NCBI GenBank assembly: GCA_029204225.1
Contig: CM055103.1
Span: 45,506,880 to 45,570,879, forward strand
Direction: 5' to 3'
DNA length: 64,000 bases
From: Diphasiastrum complanatum
Taxonomy: Eukaryota > Streptophyta > Lycopodiopsida > Lycopodiales > Lycopodiaceae
Positions 33,492 to 44,212 of this stretch are shown here, one piece after another. Within the stretch, counting starts at the first letter, position 1; each line of letters opens with the position of its first letter. Both the position numbers and the translations under genes were made by a program. Under the pieces are notes generated by a model. That model saw only the letters and a list, made by a program, of their open reading frames with translations, made no database searches and had not been told where the DNA came from.

Positions 33492-34747
33492 TTGGTATGC
33501 CAAATGGAGATCCGTTGGCCTGGCCGGTAAGGGTTGTTGTGCTGGTGCTGGTTGCTATGGTGGTGTAGTTATTTGAACGTCGGCAGCCACATCATCTTCA
33601 ACAAGCTCTTTGGGCTCGACCAGATCTTCTGGCTGTGTAGGATCATCGTGCAGAGGGGACCTTACATACAATTTTTGAATAAATGCTTCATCGGACAACG
33701 GTTTGTCGCCCTCGGTAGTATGTGAAGGTGGTGTGAGAGGAGTGACGATGGTGGAGAGAGGTGTGAGAATGGATTGCTCAAAAGATGGAATGAGAGGGAT
33801 GGAAGGAAATTATAGGGTGGTGTCAAGAATGGAGGCATGAGTGGGAGAAGAGTTGTCAAAAATATTCATCCATTGGAGGGTGTTAGGCAATATTTGGGAG
33901 TCATCTGGGTTAAACTGAGTGGATGGGATGGATATGGGAGGAGGGATGGAAGAAGCGATGGTGATGGATGATGGAGATGAAACTGGAATAACGATAGGAG
34001 GTGGAGAAATGGGAACGATATGAACAAACCTGACGACAATAGTGGATGGTTGTACGGAGATGGTAGTAGTGGAAGTGGAAGAGGTGGTATCAGGATGGGG
34101 TTGAGGGTTAATGCGTTGTCTTGTGGGAGGAGGGCTAGCGGAGGTGGAGGCAACGACACGCATACGTTTGCTGGCCGGTGTGTTCGTTGTAGCAGAGTGA
34201 GTGGAGGTAGTAGCAGTGGAAGGGGGATAGAGGTTAGTGTGTGGAATGACAATGGAAAGGAGACTAGAATGTTGGAAATCCCGAAGCTTCTGTTCAAGGA
34301 GAGTATAGGCAAGGTTACACATAATGGGCCTGATGGCTATTTGGTCTCGTGAGTTGGGTTTAATGGCCTGCCTTAGTTTGGTGAGGACAAAAGTGGACCA
34401 GTCATAGGGTACTAAAGGGGGGTTAGGGAATTCCTTATAGGATCCCACGATTTGGCTCAGGAGGTTAGATTGTATGCGCTCCTTGCGCAAGCTGAAAACA
34501 ACTAGAAAGTTATTTAAGAGATAGGCGACAGATTGAATGATTGGGTTATTGATAGCCTCTATCAAATAACCATTGTTAGTCTTTGTCTGCATTTCAGGAC
34601 CGAGTGGAGTTATAAATGGTTGGATGAGGGCATGGGCACCTCGATGAGAGGATTTTTGGCGTTTACCAGTAGCTCCTATTGTTGCTAATGAGTCAGCATT
34701 GACACTATGCACACGGTGCAGTCTGTCACGGTACTGAATGTAGAAGT
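33492..34747 (-). pseudogene. aORF copy 2, N-terminal and Pro/Ser/Thr-rich part
   Basis: From KSHFYIQYRDRLHR (34747) the frame is similar to aORF copy 1 through NGYLIEAINNP, LLNNFLVVFSLRKERI and VPYDWSTFVLTKLRQAIK. A long linker dominated by Pro, Ser and Thr follows, with a basic patch SKRMRVVAS. One TAA near 33810 is followed by the same frame reading LSDEAFIQKLYVRSPLHDD and an acidic stretch, then a TAG near 33551. Further C-terminal sequence lies beyond Copia-4 at 29662. The function is unknown; the layout globular domain, disordered linker, coiled coil suggests a structural or nucleic-acid associated protein, but that is only inference. Confidence 0.6.
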
Positions 34748-35363
34748 GACTTTTCATCTCTAAAGGTGTCCTTCCATCCAAAATAGCACTCAGCCACCTA
34801 TTGCACAAGAAATTAGCACATAACAAATCTTGATCCCAAAATGGCTTATCAGAGTTAGCCTCCAACCTCATGGCTTTGGCACTTTCACATAAAGTCATAT
34901 TCTTCCTCTTGGCCACTCCATTTTGTTGTGGGGTCCTTGGTGTTGTATACTCCCTCTTGATCCCATGCTCATCACAAAAAGCCTTAAACTTGGTAGATAT
35001 GTATTCTTCACCATTATCACTTCTTAAGCACTTGATCCTTGTGGAAAATTGGTTTTCCCTTGCATTCTTGAACTTAACAAAGACATCATACACTTCATCC
35101 TTGCTCTTTAGTAGATAGATCCAACAAAATCTACTAAAATCATCAATGAAAGTTACATACATCTTAGCTCCACTATTGCTAATTATAGTAGTTCCATGAA
35201 TATTTGAATGTACTATTTGAAAAGGCTTTGTAGATCTAGATGTAGATCTAGTATAAGGTTGTCTATGTGACTTAGACAAAGCACAAGATTGACAAACATG
35301 ATTGATGCCACTTAAAGAACTTGGAAGGCCTATCACAATCTTCTTTCTAGTCATTACCTCCAA
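34748..35363 (-). pseudogene. Copia-5 integrase, fused in frame to aORF
   Basis: The frame starts at MEVMTRKKIVIGLPSSL. It carries the finger remnant (CQSCALSKSHRQPY), then LSIVHSNIHGTTII (first catalytic Asp as Asn), RSDNGEEYIST and NGVAKRKNMTL (third Glu as Lys), and runs to GRTPLEM. There the sequence switches without a stop to KSHFYIQ of aORF. The resulting open chimeric frame is 517 codons (35363-33810). Two of three catalytic residues are changed by G-to-A type mutations. Confidence 0.85.
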
Positions 35364-35410
35364 TGATTGAGGTGTCCCATCCTTTTATGCCAAACCTCTT
35401 GAATAGGTAT

Positions 35411-36696
35411 TTATTCACTTGCCACAAATTCAACCTGGTTAGTAATAACACAAGCATCTAGTTTGAACAACTTCCCTTGCCTTTTACCTTTTCCAATCAA
35501 GACATCCTTCCTTTTGATCATACAAGCATCTCCATCATACTCAACCTTGAGGCCTTTACTTAGCAATTGACTCACACTAAACAAATTCTTGGTAATAGAT
35601 GGAATAAACAAGACATCCTTTAAATGAACATTCCTATTTGTAGAGAGAGAAATAGGACTTCTGCCAATCCCTTTGATTGCACACTCACCATCATTGGCCG
35701 TGTAGATCACCCTCTTGTCATCTCCATATGCCAACAAAGAAGTGAGATATTCTTTGTGAAAAGTCATGTGTGAAGTTGCTCCACTATCAATCCACCATGG
35801 ATCTAGATCTCCATCATTAGAAAGCATACATGAAGACATCACAAAAGCATCATCATTTGCATCTTGAACATCCAAACCATCATCATCAAGAGTAAGATTA
35901 CCTCGCTTGTCTCCTTGATCTCTCTTCTTCTTGTAGCACTCACTTGCAAAGTGTCCTTTGATGCCACAATAGAAGCACTTGAGCTTTGATCTATCCTTCT
36001 TTTTGCCATTTGAAGAAGCATCCACTTGATCTTGCCCTTTAGACCACTTATTTTTGCTTTTACCCTTGAATTTTCCCTTTGTGAACATAGCCTCCTCTTG
36101 AAGTGTTGATGTAGATCCACCTCCTTGAAGCCTATATTCTTCATTGATCAAGATCTCTTGAAGATCCATCAAAGTTGACAAAGTCTTTTGAATAGCAATA
36201 CTTTGAACAATGTTAGCATGAGCATCCAACAATCCATTAAGAATAACTTAAACAAGCTTTCCTTCCTTAATGCTCTCATCAATGCAAGCCAACTCATCAT
36301 TCAATGCTTCACCCTCAAAATAAAAGTATTTGGACTTTCTTCACTCTTTTGAAAACAAGAAAAGATTTGCCTTCTTAGAGTCAACACTCTAGAAGTAGAC
36401 TTGGATTCATAAAGTTTCTTCAATGAATTCCAACCATCCGTAGATGAAGTGCTCTTACCAACCTCCTTGAGAAACTCATTGGTAACATTCATCTTGATCA
36501 TGTGTAGAGCCCTTTTGGCCCTCATATCATACCTCATTTGATCTTGTTGTGTTGCTGGTCTCTCTTCCAAACCTACAACAATATCCAAAACATCATTCAT
36601 CTCAAGAATTGATTCCATCCTCACCTTCCATAATGAATAGTTACTTGAGGTAAGCCTATCATTGGCTTCCAACATGAATCCACTTGATGTTGCCAT
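35411..36696 (-). pseudogene. Copia-5 gag-protease
   Basis: Gag starts MATSSGFMLEANDRLTSSNY at 36696, reads through the UBN2-like part (LKKLYESKSTSRVLTLRRQI), and breaks near 36301 (frame change). It resumes at about 36232 with ANIVQSIAIQKTLSTLMDL. The knuckle CFYCGIKGHFASEC is intact. Protease reads WWIDSGATSHMTFHKEY and is followed by the pre-integrase LFIPSITKNLFSVSQLLSKG. A stop at 35411 separates it from integrase. Confidence 0.88.
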
Positions 36697-37282
36697 GTAG
36701 CAATGGCCCGAGCTTCTCTTTCAACCTATTTCAATGCCCAAAGCACTCCTTTGAACAACAACAAATATTTTCAAATAGAAATCATAAAGATTTGAAGCTA
36801 CTCAATTAGAACTATACCAAGCAAATCAACACATAGAATCATGAAATCTTGATCAACCTATGATCTATCCTTGATATAATGACTCTTGCCACTTCCTAAG
36901 ATTGAAACACACTCAAATGAAGTCCAGCAGCCTCACTATCTAGAAATCCAATCAAAATTAAGATTTTGACAAAATTACAAAAAATTGAATATTTCAAGAT
37001 CTACATGCAAATGCTTAAAATCTTGATATGCAATCTATTAGCCACCACTTAGGCTTTTCTAATGATCCAAAAATCGGCCAAATCCAACATGTAAATTAAA
37101 AAATCGGAATCGATCAAGTTTATAAACCTATATAGGATTTTGGTCTACAAAAGATCCAATCTACAAATGCAAGAAACTCGATTTAGAATCCAATCTAGCA
37201 TGCTCTAGCCTTGATATCTTCACCAAATCATTGATAGATATGATTTCCTCTTTCGTAACCTAAAACACAAGCTCTGATACCA

Positions 37283-37927
37283 TGTGAAAGATTTGGGATC
37301 AATTCATATCCAAATCTACTATAGATCTTTGGTTACAAAACAAGCTACTCCACTAATCTTGCGAATGTAGAAAAATCAGCATCTACACACAAAATAGAAT
37401 GCAAACTCTAATAGAACTTGATCAAACACGAAGAACATAAAGTACTATTGATATCCGTACAAAATCGGCAAGCTACTGTATTTCACACGTGTGAACATGA
37501 AAATAGCAAATATAGATTATTCTACAGATAGAATTACAAGATATCACAAGTATAGTGCACCAATGGATAGTAGAACCCAAGAGAACCATGTATAAGCATG
37601 AAATGAGATAGAGAAGAGAGAAGATTTGCTTCTCCACAAGTTACATCCTTTTATAACAGGTCCAAACCCTATTTGGCCACTTGGTTTTCTCTCGAAAATG
37701 TAAACCCTACTATTTTTGGGTCTAGATTCAATGTACCCAACATTTAACTTTGAATCTACTCAAACTCGACTTCTAACTTTCCCACACTTTCAGAAAGTGT
37801 TTATTCAAATGAAATTTAGACTAATTAACTTTTAAAATTCAAACTCTAAGTCTAATATAAAGTTGGCCTCAATTTGTCAAATATAGAAATGTAGCAAATA
37901 TGATTAAACTAGTTGAATCTTTCACAA
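37283..37927 (-). repeat. Copia-5 5' LTR
   Basis: 645 bases, TGTGAAAG to TTTCACA, similar in length and sequence to the N1 LTRs (shared lines such as TCAGCATCTAC, GGTCCAAACCCTATTTGGCCACTTGG). It contains the perfect palindrome TTCACACGTGTGAA at 37483-37496. Confidence 0.9.
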
Positions 37928-38914
37928 AATATTTTTGAATGAATGTTCATCAAGTTTCTTTCTTTTGTCCTTTGGGACATGAGCATAGGCAGTGCACCCG
38001 AATGCTCTCAAATGCTTCATGGAAGGCTTGGAGCCTGTCCAAACCTCATGAGGGGTTGAACCTAATAACGCCCTCTCACTACCAGTAGTCCTTAAGTAGT
38101 CCATCGATTATGCAAATAAGCAGTTGTTGACACAGCGTGTTGCTAGAATGATTTGGGCAACGAAGCATGAGCTATCATGCACTTAGCAGTTCTTCCTCTC
38201 GGCCAGCCCATTTGACTGTGGAGAGTAGGAAGCATCAAATTGTTATTCGATGCATGTGGCAGAATATAAGTCCTTGAACTTCAAGATGTATTCACCGTCG
38301 TTGTCGCTCCTTAGAGTTTTGATCTTCTTTCATGTTTGTAACACTGCATTTTTTTTAAATTCTTTGAAGAATATGAAAGCCTCAAACTTGTGCTTCATGA
38401 AATATACAACAGTCCTTCTTGAATAGTCATCAATAAAAGTAATAAAGAATCTAGCACCAAGCAGTAATGGTTTTAGCAATGGGCCACATATGTTTGTGTG
38501 AACTAAGTCTAACAGATCTTTAGAAACATGTTCTTGATTTGATTTGAATGGTTTCCTGGCCTGCTTTCCAACAGTGCAACGATGGTCAATATTATGGAAG
38601 TCTAAATCAAGAACTGAGGAGCGCTTAGACATATTAGCAATCGACATATAATTAAGGTGACCAAGTCTATAATGACAGGTTAATTTTTTATTTATTGATG
38701 ATGAACTACATAAAGCACGATCAGCTGTGGAACAACAATGAGTGAGCCTATAGAGATATCTCTGCCTCTTTCCGAGTGCAAGAACTCTCTTGCTCTTGTC
38801 AAGAATCTTATATGAATCTATCTGAAATTCTACCCTATGTCCTAGATTTGTGATACAACTGATTGACAACAGATTTGTCGTCAAATTTAAGACATACAAT
38901 ACATTTGGTATCAT
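37928..38914 (-). pseudogene. Copia-6 pre-integrase and integrase remnant
   Basis: The frame 38914-38330 has LGHLNYMSIANMSKR, a weak finger (CTVGKQARKPF), LVHTNICGPLLKP (first catalytic Asp as Asn) and TFIDDYSRRTVVYFMKH. After frame breaks, a 38104-37928 piece reads STPHEVWTGSKPSMKHLRAF and ends at KNIL where Copia-5 inserted. It is dead. Confidence 0.85.
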
Positions 38915-39114
38915 ATATCTTGAATTTCCACAAGTGGTAATTCAAACTATCAAGTTTATCCACCATAAGAGCAGATTGTGATCGAGAATCCATCTCGAAT
39001 TTGAAGATGATGTATGCAGATGTAGATTATACTACTGGAAACAATAATAACTAGTGTCTACATTATAGCAGAAAAATCGTTTGTATAAGCTCTAAAACAG
39101 TAGCTCTAATACCA

Positions 39115-40262
39115 TGTTGGAGATGAATGGATGAATGGTGGTGGTACGGAATAGAAACTGAGATGGCAGTACTCCAACGATCCTTCAGTGCGTGCACAAT
39201 GTCTACCCCAAAAAGAGGTGCTATAGGCGAACTTGAACAGTTTAAGGCTTTCCAAAGGCGTAAAGAATCAGAGCAAGAGCTTAGAATCGACATGAGTTAA
39301 CAATCAAAAGAGCAACTTAACCTACAAATAATTTTATCTGCATACATCAGCCGATCAAGACAAAAAAAATGCACTTGATTCAATAGGATAGGACTCAGAT
39401 TTATTGGAGCAATAATCAAATAATAATTAAGAGTACAAGTATGAATGCAGATAGAAGCGCGCTATTATCTGAAACAATACTCTGATGAAATAGAGAGAAA
39501 GAAGCGAGTTATTGCGCTCCGATGTTCGATCGAATGAATAAACAATGATATTGCTTTCAATTTTGTGTATGTCTGATTTGAAGTCTATATACAATGTACA
39601 TTGACACACGAAAGCAGTGTCTGACGTAGATCATGGCAAGATGATTGTAAAGCGGTGGAGCATGATCAATGGCACGAGGATCATGAGCGATGGAGCACGA
39701 AGTCTTATGCCGCTCCGCTAATGACCGCAAGTGATCCTTTGTGGTCCGTCTCCTTCATGTATCATAATCGCTAGTGACCGCAAATGGTTCACTTGTAGTG
39801 TCTTTGTCGACATCGTTGAAACTGGTCTTTGCCACTACTTGTAAATCAGACTCTTCCGGTGCCTTGCGGTACAGTCCGTCCCTTTTGCAACTCACAACCT
39901 TTATTGACTGCAAGTGGTTCACTTGTGGTGTCTTTGCGGTCATCCCTTTGTGGGGGCCTTTGAACTAGCCTCTATTATTGACTGCAAGTAAGGATCTTGC
40001 GGTGCCTTGCGATACTTGATGAAAATTTTGGAAAGACCGTTATTGACAGCAAATGACCTTCTTAGAGGCCTTTTGATATATTATAGAGGCCGAAATAGAC
40101 CGCAAGAAGGGACTTTTGTGGTGTCTTGCGATGACTTCAAAAGCCTGTTTTCAGACATAGAGTATTTCTGCAAACTGTATGTCTGTACAAATATTTACAC
40201 ACAGAATGGATGGATCTAGATTAGCGATTTAGATAAGGGATGGAGATGATAGAAATCCAACA
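39115..40262 (-). repeat. Copia-6 5' LTR
   Basis: 1148 bases with inverted ends TGTTGGA/TCCAACA. It carries three to five diverged copies of a TTGACTGCAAGTGGTTCACTTGTGG-like segment (about 39720-40110), including GACCGCAA and CCTTGCGGT words, so its U3/R part contains an internal irregular repeat. Confidence 0.85.
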
Positions 40263-41215
40263 TTGACGACGAGCGATTCGATAAGATGCTGAAAGCCGTC
40301 GCGAGGCTGTAACTGATGGTGATGAACGGACTGCACGTCTCGGTCTGGTAGGTGGCCGCTGAGTCTTCACAGTCTTTTGTTGTGTCAAAATATCAATCTC
40401 ATCCTCTGATACCTCTTCCCTATTCCTCTTCTGTAAGAAATGTGTGATGAGAGTCTGACTATAAACATCATTTGCCTCCAAAGGTAAAAGAGATGCTCGT
40501 AACATAAACATCTCTCTCAATAAGAGTCTTACACACCTAGGGTCTGGATATGCTAAGAAAGAGCCAAGGGAGAGAGGAGTGTCTCTATAAAGACAATAAT
40601 AATGGCCTCGATCTCATCGTATATATGAAATCTGAAAATGAAATGTGACTCATCCTCTACCTCTTTTATTGAGCATAACTGGCAAATCCATTGTGGTCTG
40701 AGTGTGTCAGTATAATGGCCCATCTCAATAGCAAGCTGAGGTGAGGATACACGAAGCTACGCAATACGATTCGAAGACCATATGATAATGTCTGTGAAAG
40801 ATACACCGGTAGAGTAGGTAATCCCATATCATCTAGCTATAGGAGATGAGTGTCATAAAAATGAATCTTGACCTTCTCTGGACTTAGATGTCACCACATT
40901 GTTTGGATATAACTACAATAAAGTTGGCGCCAAATATAGGTATGAGTCCCACTAGGGAGAATTGACATAGATATCCCCCGTCTGCAAATTAAACGCAAAA
41001 ATCATGAGGAACCGATGCCTTTGCCTGGATCATCTGGCCAAGCATGAAAATCTGCAATCGAGTGATGTCTCTCCATGTACCCCTAGAGAGCCCAGGACAC
41101 CAAGCCTCCATTGAATACATAGCCATCGGAGAGACAATAATGGAAAAGATCAAACATCATGTATGTAGCAGGATCATGCATGGAATATAAAGGGCAGTAC
41201 AAAGTCTCTCCATCT
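40263..41215 (-). pseudogene. LINE reverse-transcriptase C-terminal remnant
   Basis: The minus strand carries, across frame changes, a segment typical of the end of LINE ORF2 proteins: GTWRDITRLQIFMLGQMIQAK and VPHDFC near 41020, then RVSSPQLAIEMGHYT with CQLC near 40680 and VEDESHFIF near 40650. The first two Cys of the zinc site and the His remain; the last Cys is Phe. The reading continues as REMFMLRASLLPLEANDV and a basic tail, and is cut at 40262 by the Copia-6 LTR. The intact RT core is not in the window. Confidence 0.65.
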
Positions 41216-41323
41216 AAACAGGGCTGTGTGCCCCTTACGCAACCGAGCTATGGACACAGGTTTAAAAGTAATTAGAGGACTATAAAAAAGAACTCCGAGA
41301 TAAGTGTCACAGGCAACTATCTT

Positions 41324-41325
<2 letters not shown>

Positions 41326-41371
<46 letters not shown>

Positions 41372-41472
41372 ACCACCACAGTAGAGCAAAGCAAAGAGAG
41401 AATAGTGCCTTTTAGGTTTATGGTTAGGGTTTCTTTTAGGGTGCTGAGAGAAAAATAGGGATAATGTGATTT

Positions 41473-41514
<42 letters not shown>

Positions 41515-41696
41515 GTGAGTGAGTGAGTGAGTGAGTAGTGTGTGTGAGATGGCACAATAATTTGTTTTTGTTGAGGTGTGTAGTAATAACTAGTAACCAT
41601 CCATATGCTTGTCAGTAGATCTGAGTAAAAGATCTGCCTCACTACGAGAAACAAAGAAAGACAGAGCAGGAGAGAGAGGGAGAGAGAGAGCAAGAG
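41326..41696 (+). promoter_or_regulatory. GA-rich upstream region of the membrane-protein gene
   Basis: Two GA tracts (41326-41370 and 41475-41511), a (GTGA)n run (41511-41536) and a GAGAGAGAGGGAGAGAGAGAG-like stretch just before the ATG (about 41664-41693) lie upstream of the start codon. GAGA repeats are common in plant promoters and 5' UTRs and bind BPC/GAF-type factors. A role here is inferred from position only. No TATA box is obvious. Confidence 0.5.
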
Positions 41697-44212
41697 ATGT
41701 CGATCGCTAACGAGTTGTCGACAATTGGGGGTATTGCCACAGTTTCTCTTCTTCACTCCTTCATCCCCACGCATTGGCTTCCTTTTTCCATCGTTGGTCG
41801 TGCGCAGAAATGGACAATCGGCCAGACTCTTCTCGTAAGTAAGTGCGCTAATCTGAAGCTGATCCAATTCCGCCAAGAAATTGTGCTTAGGTTTTCTTTT
41901 GTATTGCATTTCTGTGGTTCAAATGTTGCACCCCATGTGTAATTTGTCTTTCTATACTATAGCTATGTAGCCTTCTGGAATCCAGAGGTACTTGCGATTT
42001 GTGAAAGGGAAGACTACAAGTTTGCTTCTTCAGATCTTAGCCTGCTACCCAGTAACGGCCGTAGGATTTTTTTTTGGTTTTTTGTTAGAACAACTATTGA
42101 GATCTTATTTTTCTCGCTGACTTAGGTTAAGACAAATTTCTGGGCAATATGAAGACCAGAAGAATCCGAATTGTCCAAAATAGGTTGCTCCTTCGCTGAT
42201 TCTTAAACATGGTATACAGAAATCAGTCAAGGATCTTCCAAAAGTATGATTTGTGTTTCCCTCTTATTTTTGATCTCAATATCCTCTTGCACATTGCAGG
42301 CTGCTACTGGAACTTAGACTCTGTATATGCTGAGTCCTGACTCTTGACCAGTGCTTCAAGTTCACATGAATTTGGGAAGACATGAAAGATTGCCTTTTGA
42401 GTCTTTTACAGATTGTAGTCAGTGGTCGGTCACTGCTTCCTTTAGATTAGTGGCCTGATCATTTTAAGTCACTTATTGAATCTTTTAAGTGTGTAGTTGA
42501 GAAAAAGTCATCTGGCCTAACATCTGTTTATTCAAGTCCGTGCTGCCCGGTCCAAAGGTTCTCAATGGATCCGTCTCTATGTCCTTATTTTCATCTCAGC
42601 TTGAGGTTTTCTTTTAGCAGTTCCATTTGGTAAAGCCTATCAAAAGTTACCTTATCCTTTCAATGGCCTTGAAGTGTTATAGTGAATGCACTCTTCCTGT
42701 ATCTTACTTGGTGCACACTCCAAATATTGTGAGGATGAATTTAATTATTTCGAATCAGTGGTAGGCAAAATTATCAGAGTTAGTACAATGTTGCAATGCT
42801 TTAGACAATAAAATTTAAGCTAGAACAAGCTCATATATTGATCTAAGAAACTCCAAACAGGCAATCACTTTTACATGTTTTGGTTTTGCTTGATAAGTAA
42901 TCAAACTGTCAGCTATTTCGATGTATGTAAGGGAGGAAATTTTCCACGTTATTCGGCCCCAATTCATTTTGTTCATATCAATGGAGTCTATATTGGACTC
43001 ATGTTTTTTCAACGTATATGAGTTGCAATCGCCACACATTTAGATGGCATCTCTTACAGCAAGGTCAGTTTTAAAACTTCCATAATTTACGTAAGGCTTG
43101 GTTAAATTGTGATGTTTGGAACCAACACGCATATTCCGTGGCCTCCAAATTCTAATTCACGGTTCCAATGCTGCAGTAGAGCAATATGGTGCCTTCACAC
43201 GATAAGTTTTTCTCTTGGCAAGCAAGGATACAAGCTCAACACTAGTTGGAACCTTCCCTAGGCAATTGTTGCTCCTACAATTTAGGACATATTAGCGGAT
43301 AGCTGATATGTGTAGAACCCTCAGAGTAGCAGAAGTTTGATAGTTTAGAAGTTTCATTCTCTTTGCCACATCACTTCTTCTTATTACTCCTCACAATATT
43401 ACTGGAGCATCCGACAGAATTGAGGATTTTTTGACTAAGGTGTTACATTTTCAAGTAATCTCATGAAATGGCTGTGACTGTGCCAGCGCTGCATTATCTT
43501 CTGGTTGAAGTTTGTTGACATCCCTGTAGTGTTGAACTCAAATTTGTAAAATGCTCTTTCTACATACTTCAACCTTTAAGTAATTTTGTATCCTGGTTTG
43601 AACAATATTTTGAAGTGGTTCCTTTTCAACTTGTTCTTCGCTGTTGCAGCTGCTTTTGGGGCAGTATGCCATGTTGTATCGACATCCATTTTGGGTCTTA
43701 CAGCAATAACCATGGCCAACACCATCGCTGGTGAAGAAACAGTACATAATCTTGCATCTCTCCTCCTAGTTGTTCTTGGAGCAGGTTATGTAATACTTTT
43801 TCTTTCTGGGAAAGGAGGCCACACACATTCACATAACCATTCCATGGAGAAGATGGCTGTGGCAGGCTTGATATTGGTGCCAACATTGTCACCCTGTGCT
43901 ACAACCCTTCCTGTATTTTTGGCAGTTGGAAATGCGTCATCAGGATCCTTACTACTTGCAATTGCTGTTCTTCTTGTGAGCACTATGGCAGTGATGCTGA
44001 CGTTGGTTGCTTTGTCATTTTATGGTGCTAGCCAGATTAAATTTCACTGGATAGAGAGGTATGACAAAGCTCTTGTGGGGACAGTTTTATGTGTAGTAGG
44101 GATTTTGACATTTCTTTTCCATGACCATGATGGTGAGGGCCATTCTACTCAGGAGAAGCTTTCGGCACTTGAAACACGCATTGGCCACCAAAGGAAATTG
44201 TTGCCCTTTTGA
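41697..44212 (+). CDS. two-exon gene for a 234-residue polytopic membrane protein (NicO/UreH-like, putative)
   Basis: Exon 1 is 41697-41838 (46 codons plus one base and start MSIANELSTIGG). Exon 2 is 43650-44212 (stop TGA). The intron 41839-43649 has a GTAAGTGCG donor and a TTGCAG acceptor, and splicing joins LLV-T-AFGAV without frame loss. The alternative donor four bases earlier would break the frame. The protein has about six hydrophobic segments. H20 to W27 reads HSFIPTHW, like the H-x-x-P-D/T-H-W motif of NicO/UreH-type proteins. A His-rich loop GGHTHSHNHS lies at 103-112, LSPCATTLPVF at 127-137 may line a helix, and FHDHDGEGH lies near the C end. Metal or cation transport is a plausible role; the substrate is unknown. 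It is the only intact host-type gene seen. Confidence 0.8.
41839..43649 (+). other. intron of the membrane-protein gene
   Basis: 1811 bases, GT-AG, phase 1. No recognisable element inside; some long T-rich stretches. It may contain regulatory sequence but none is identifiable by eye. Confidence 0.8.

Larger units (their letters stand above)
34748..37927 (-). mobile_element. Copia-5: 3'-truncated copia element
   Basis: A 5' LTR (37283-37927), a PBS (minus strand TGGTATCAGAGC from 37282), gag, protease and most of integrase are present. The element stops in integrase at 34748, where it passes directly into aORF copy 2. RT, RNase H and the 3' LTR are missing. At its right edge it interrupts the integrase of Copia-6. 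It is the closest relative of N1 in the window and could have been its source family. Confidence 0.85.
37928..40262 (-). mobile_element. Copia-6: 5' part of an internally deleted copia element
   Basis: A long LTR (39115-40262; TGTTGGAGATG to ATCCAACA) adjoins a PBS with one change (minus strand TGGTATTAGAGC). The first gag codons (MDSRSQSALMVDKLDSLNYH, near 38993) run after about 26 codons straight into the pre-integrase region (MIPNVLYVLNLTTNLLSIS), so most of gag and the protease are gone. Integrase fragments follow and are cut at 37927 by the Copia-5 LTR. Confidence 0.85.

Noticed and set aside
41511-41536. (GTGA)n run considered as a CRISPR-like or satellite array
   Set aside because: It is a simple tetranucleotide repeat; no spacers or unit structure.
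42815-43039. Minus-strand 74-codon ORF within the intron of the host gene
   Set aside because: No family feature; intron DNA with a chance open frame.
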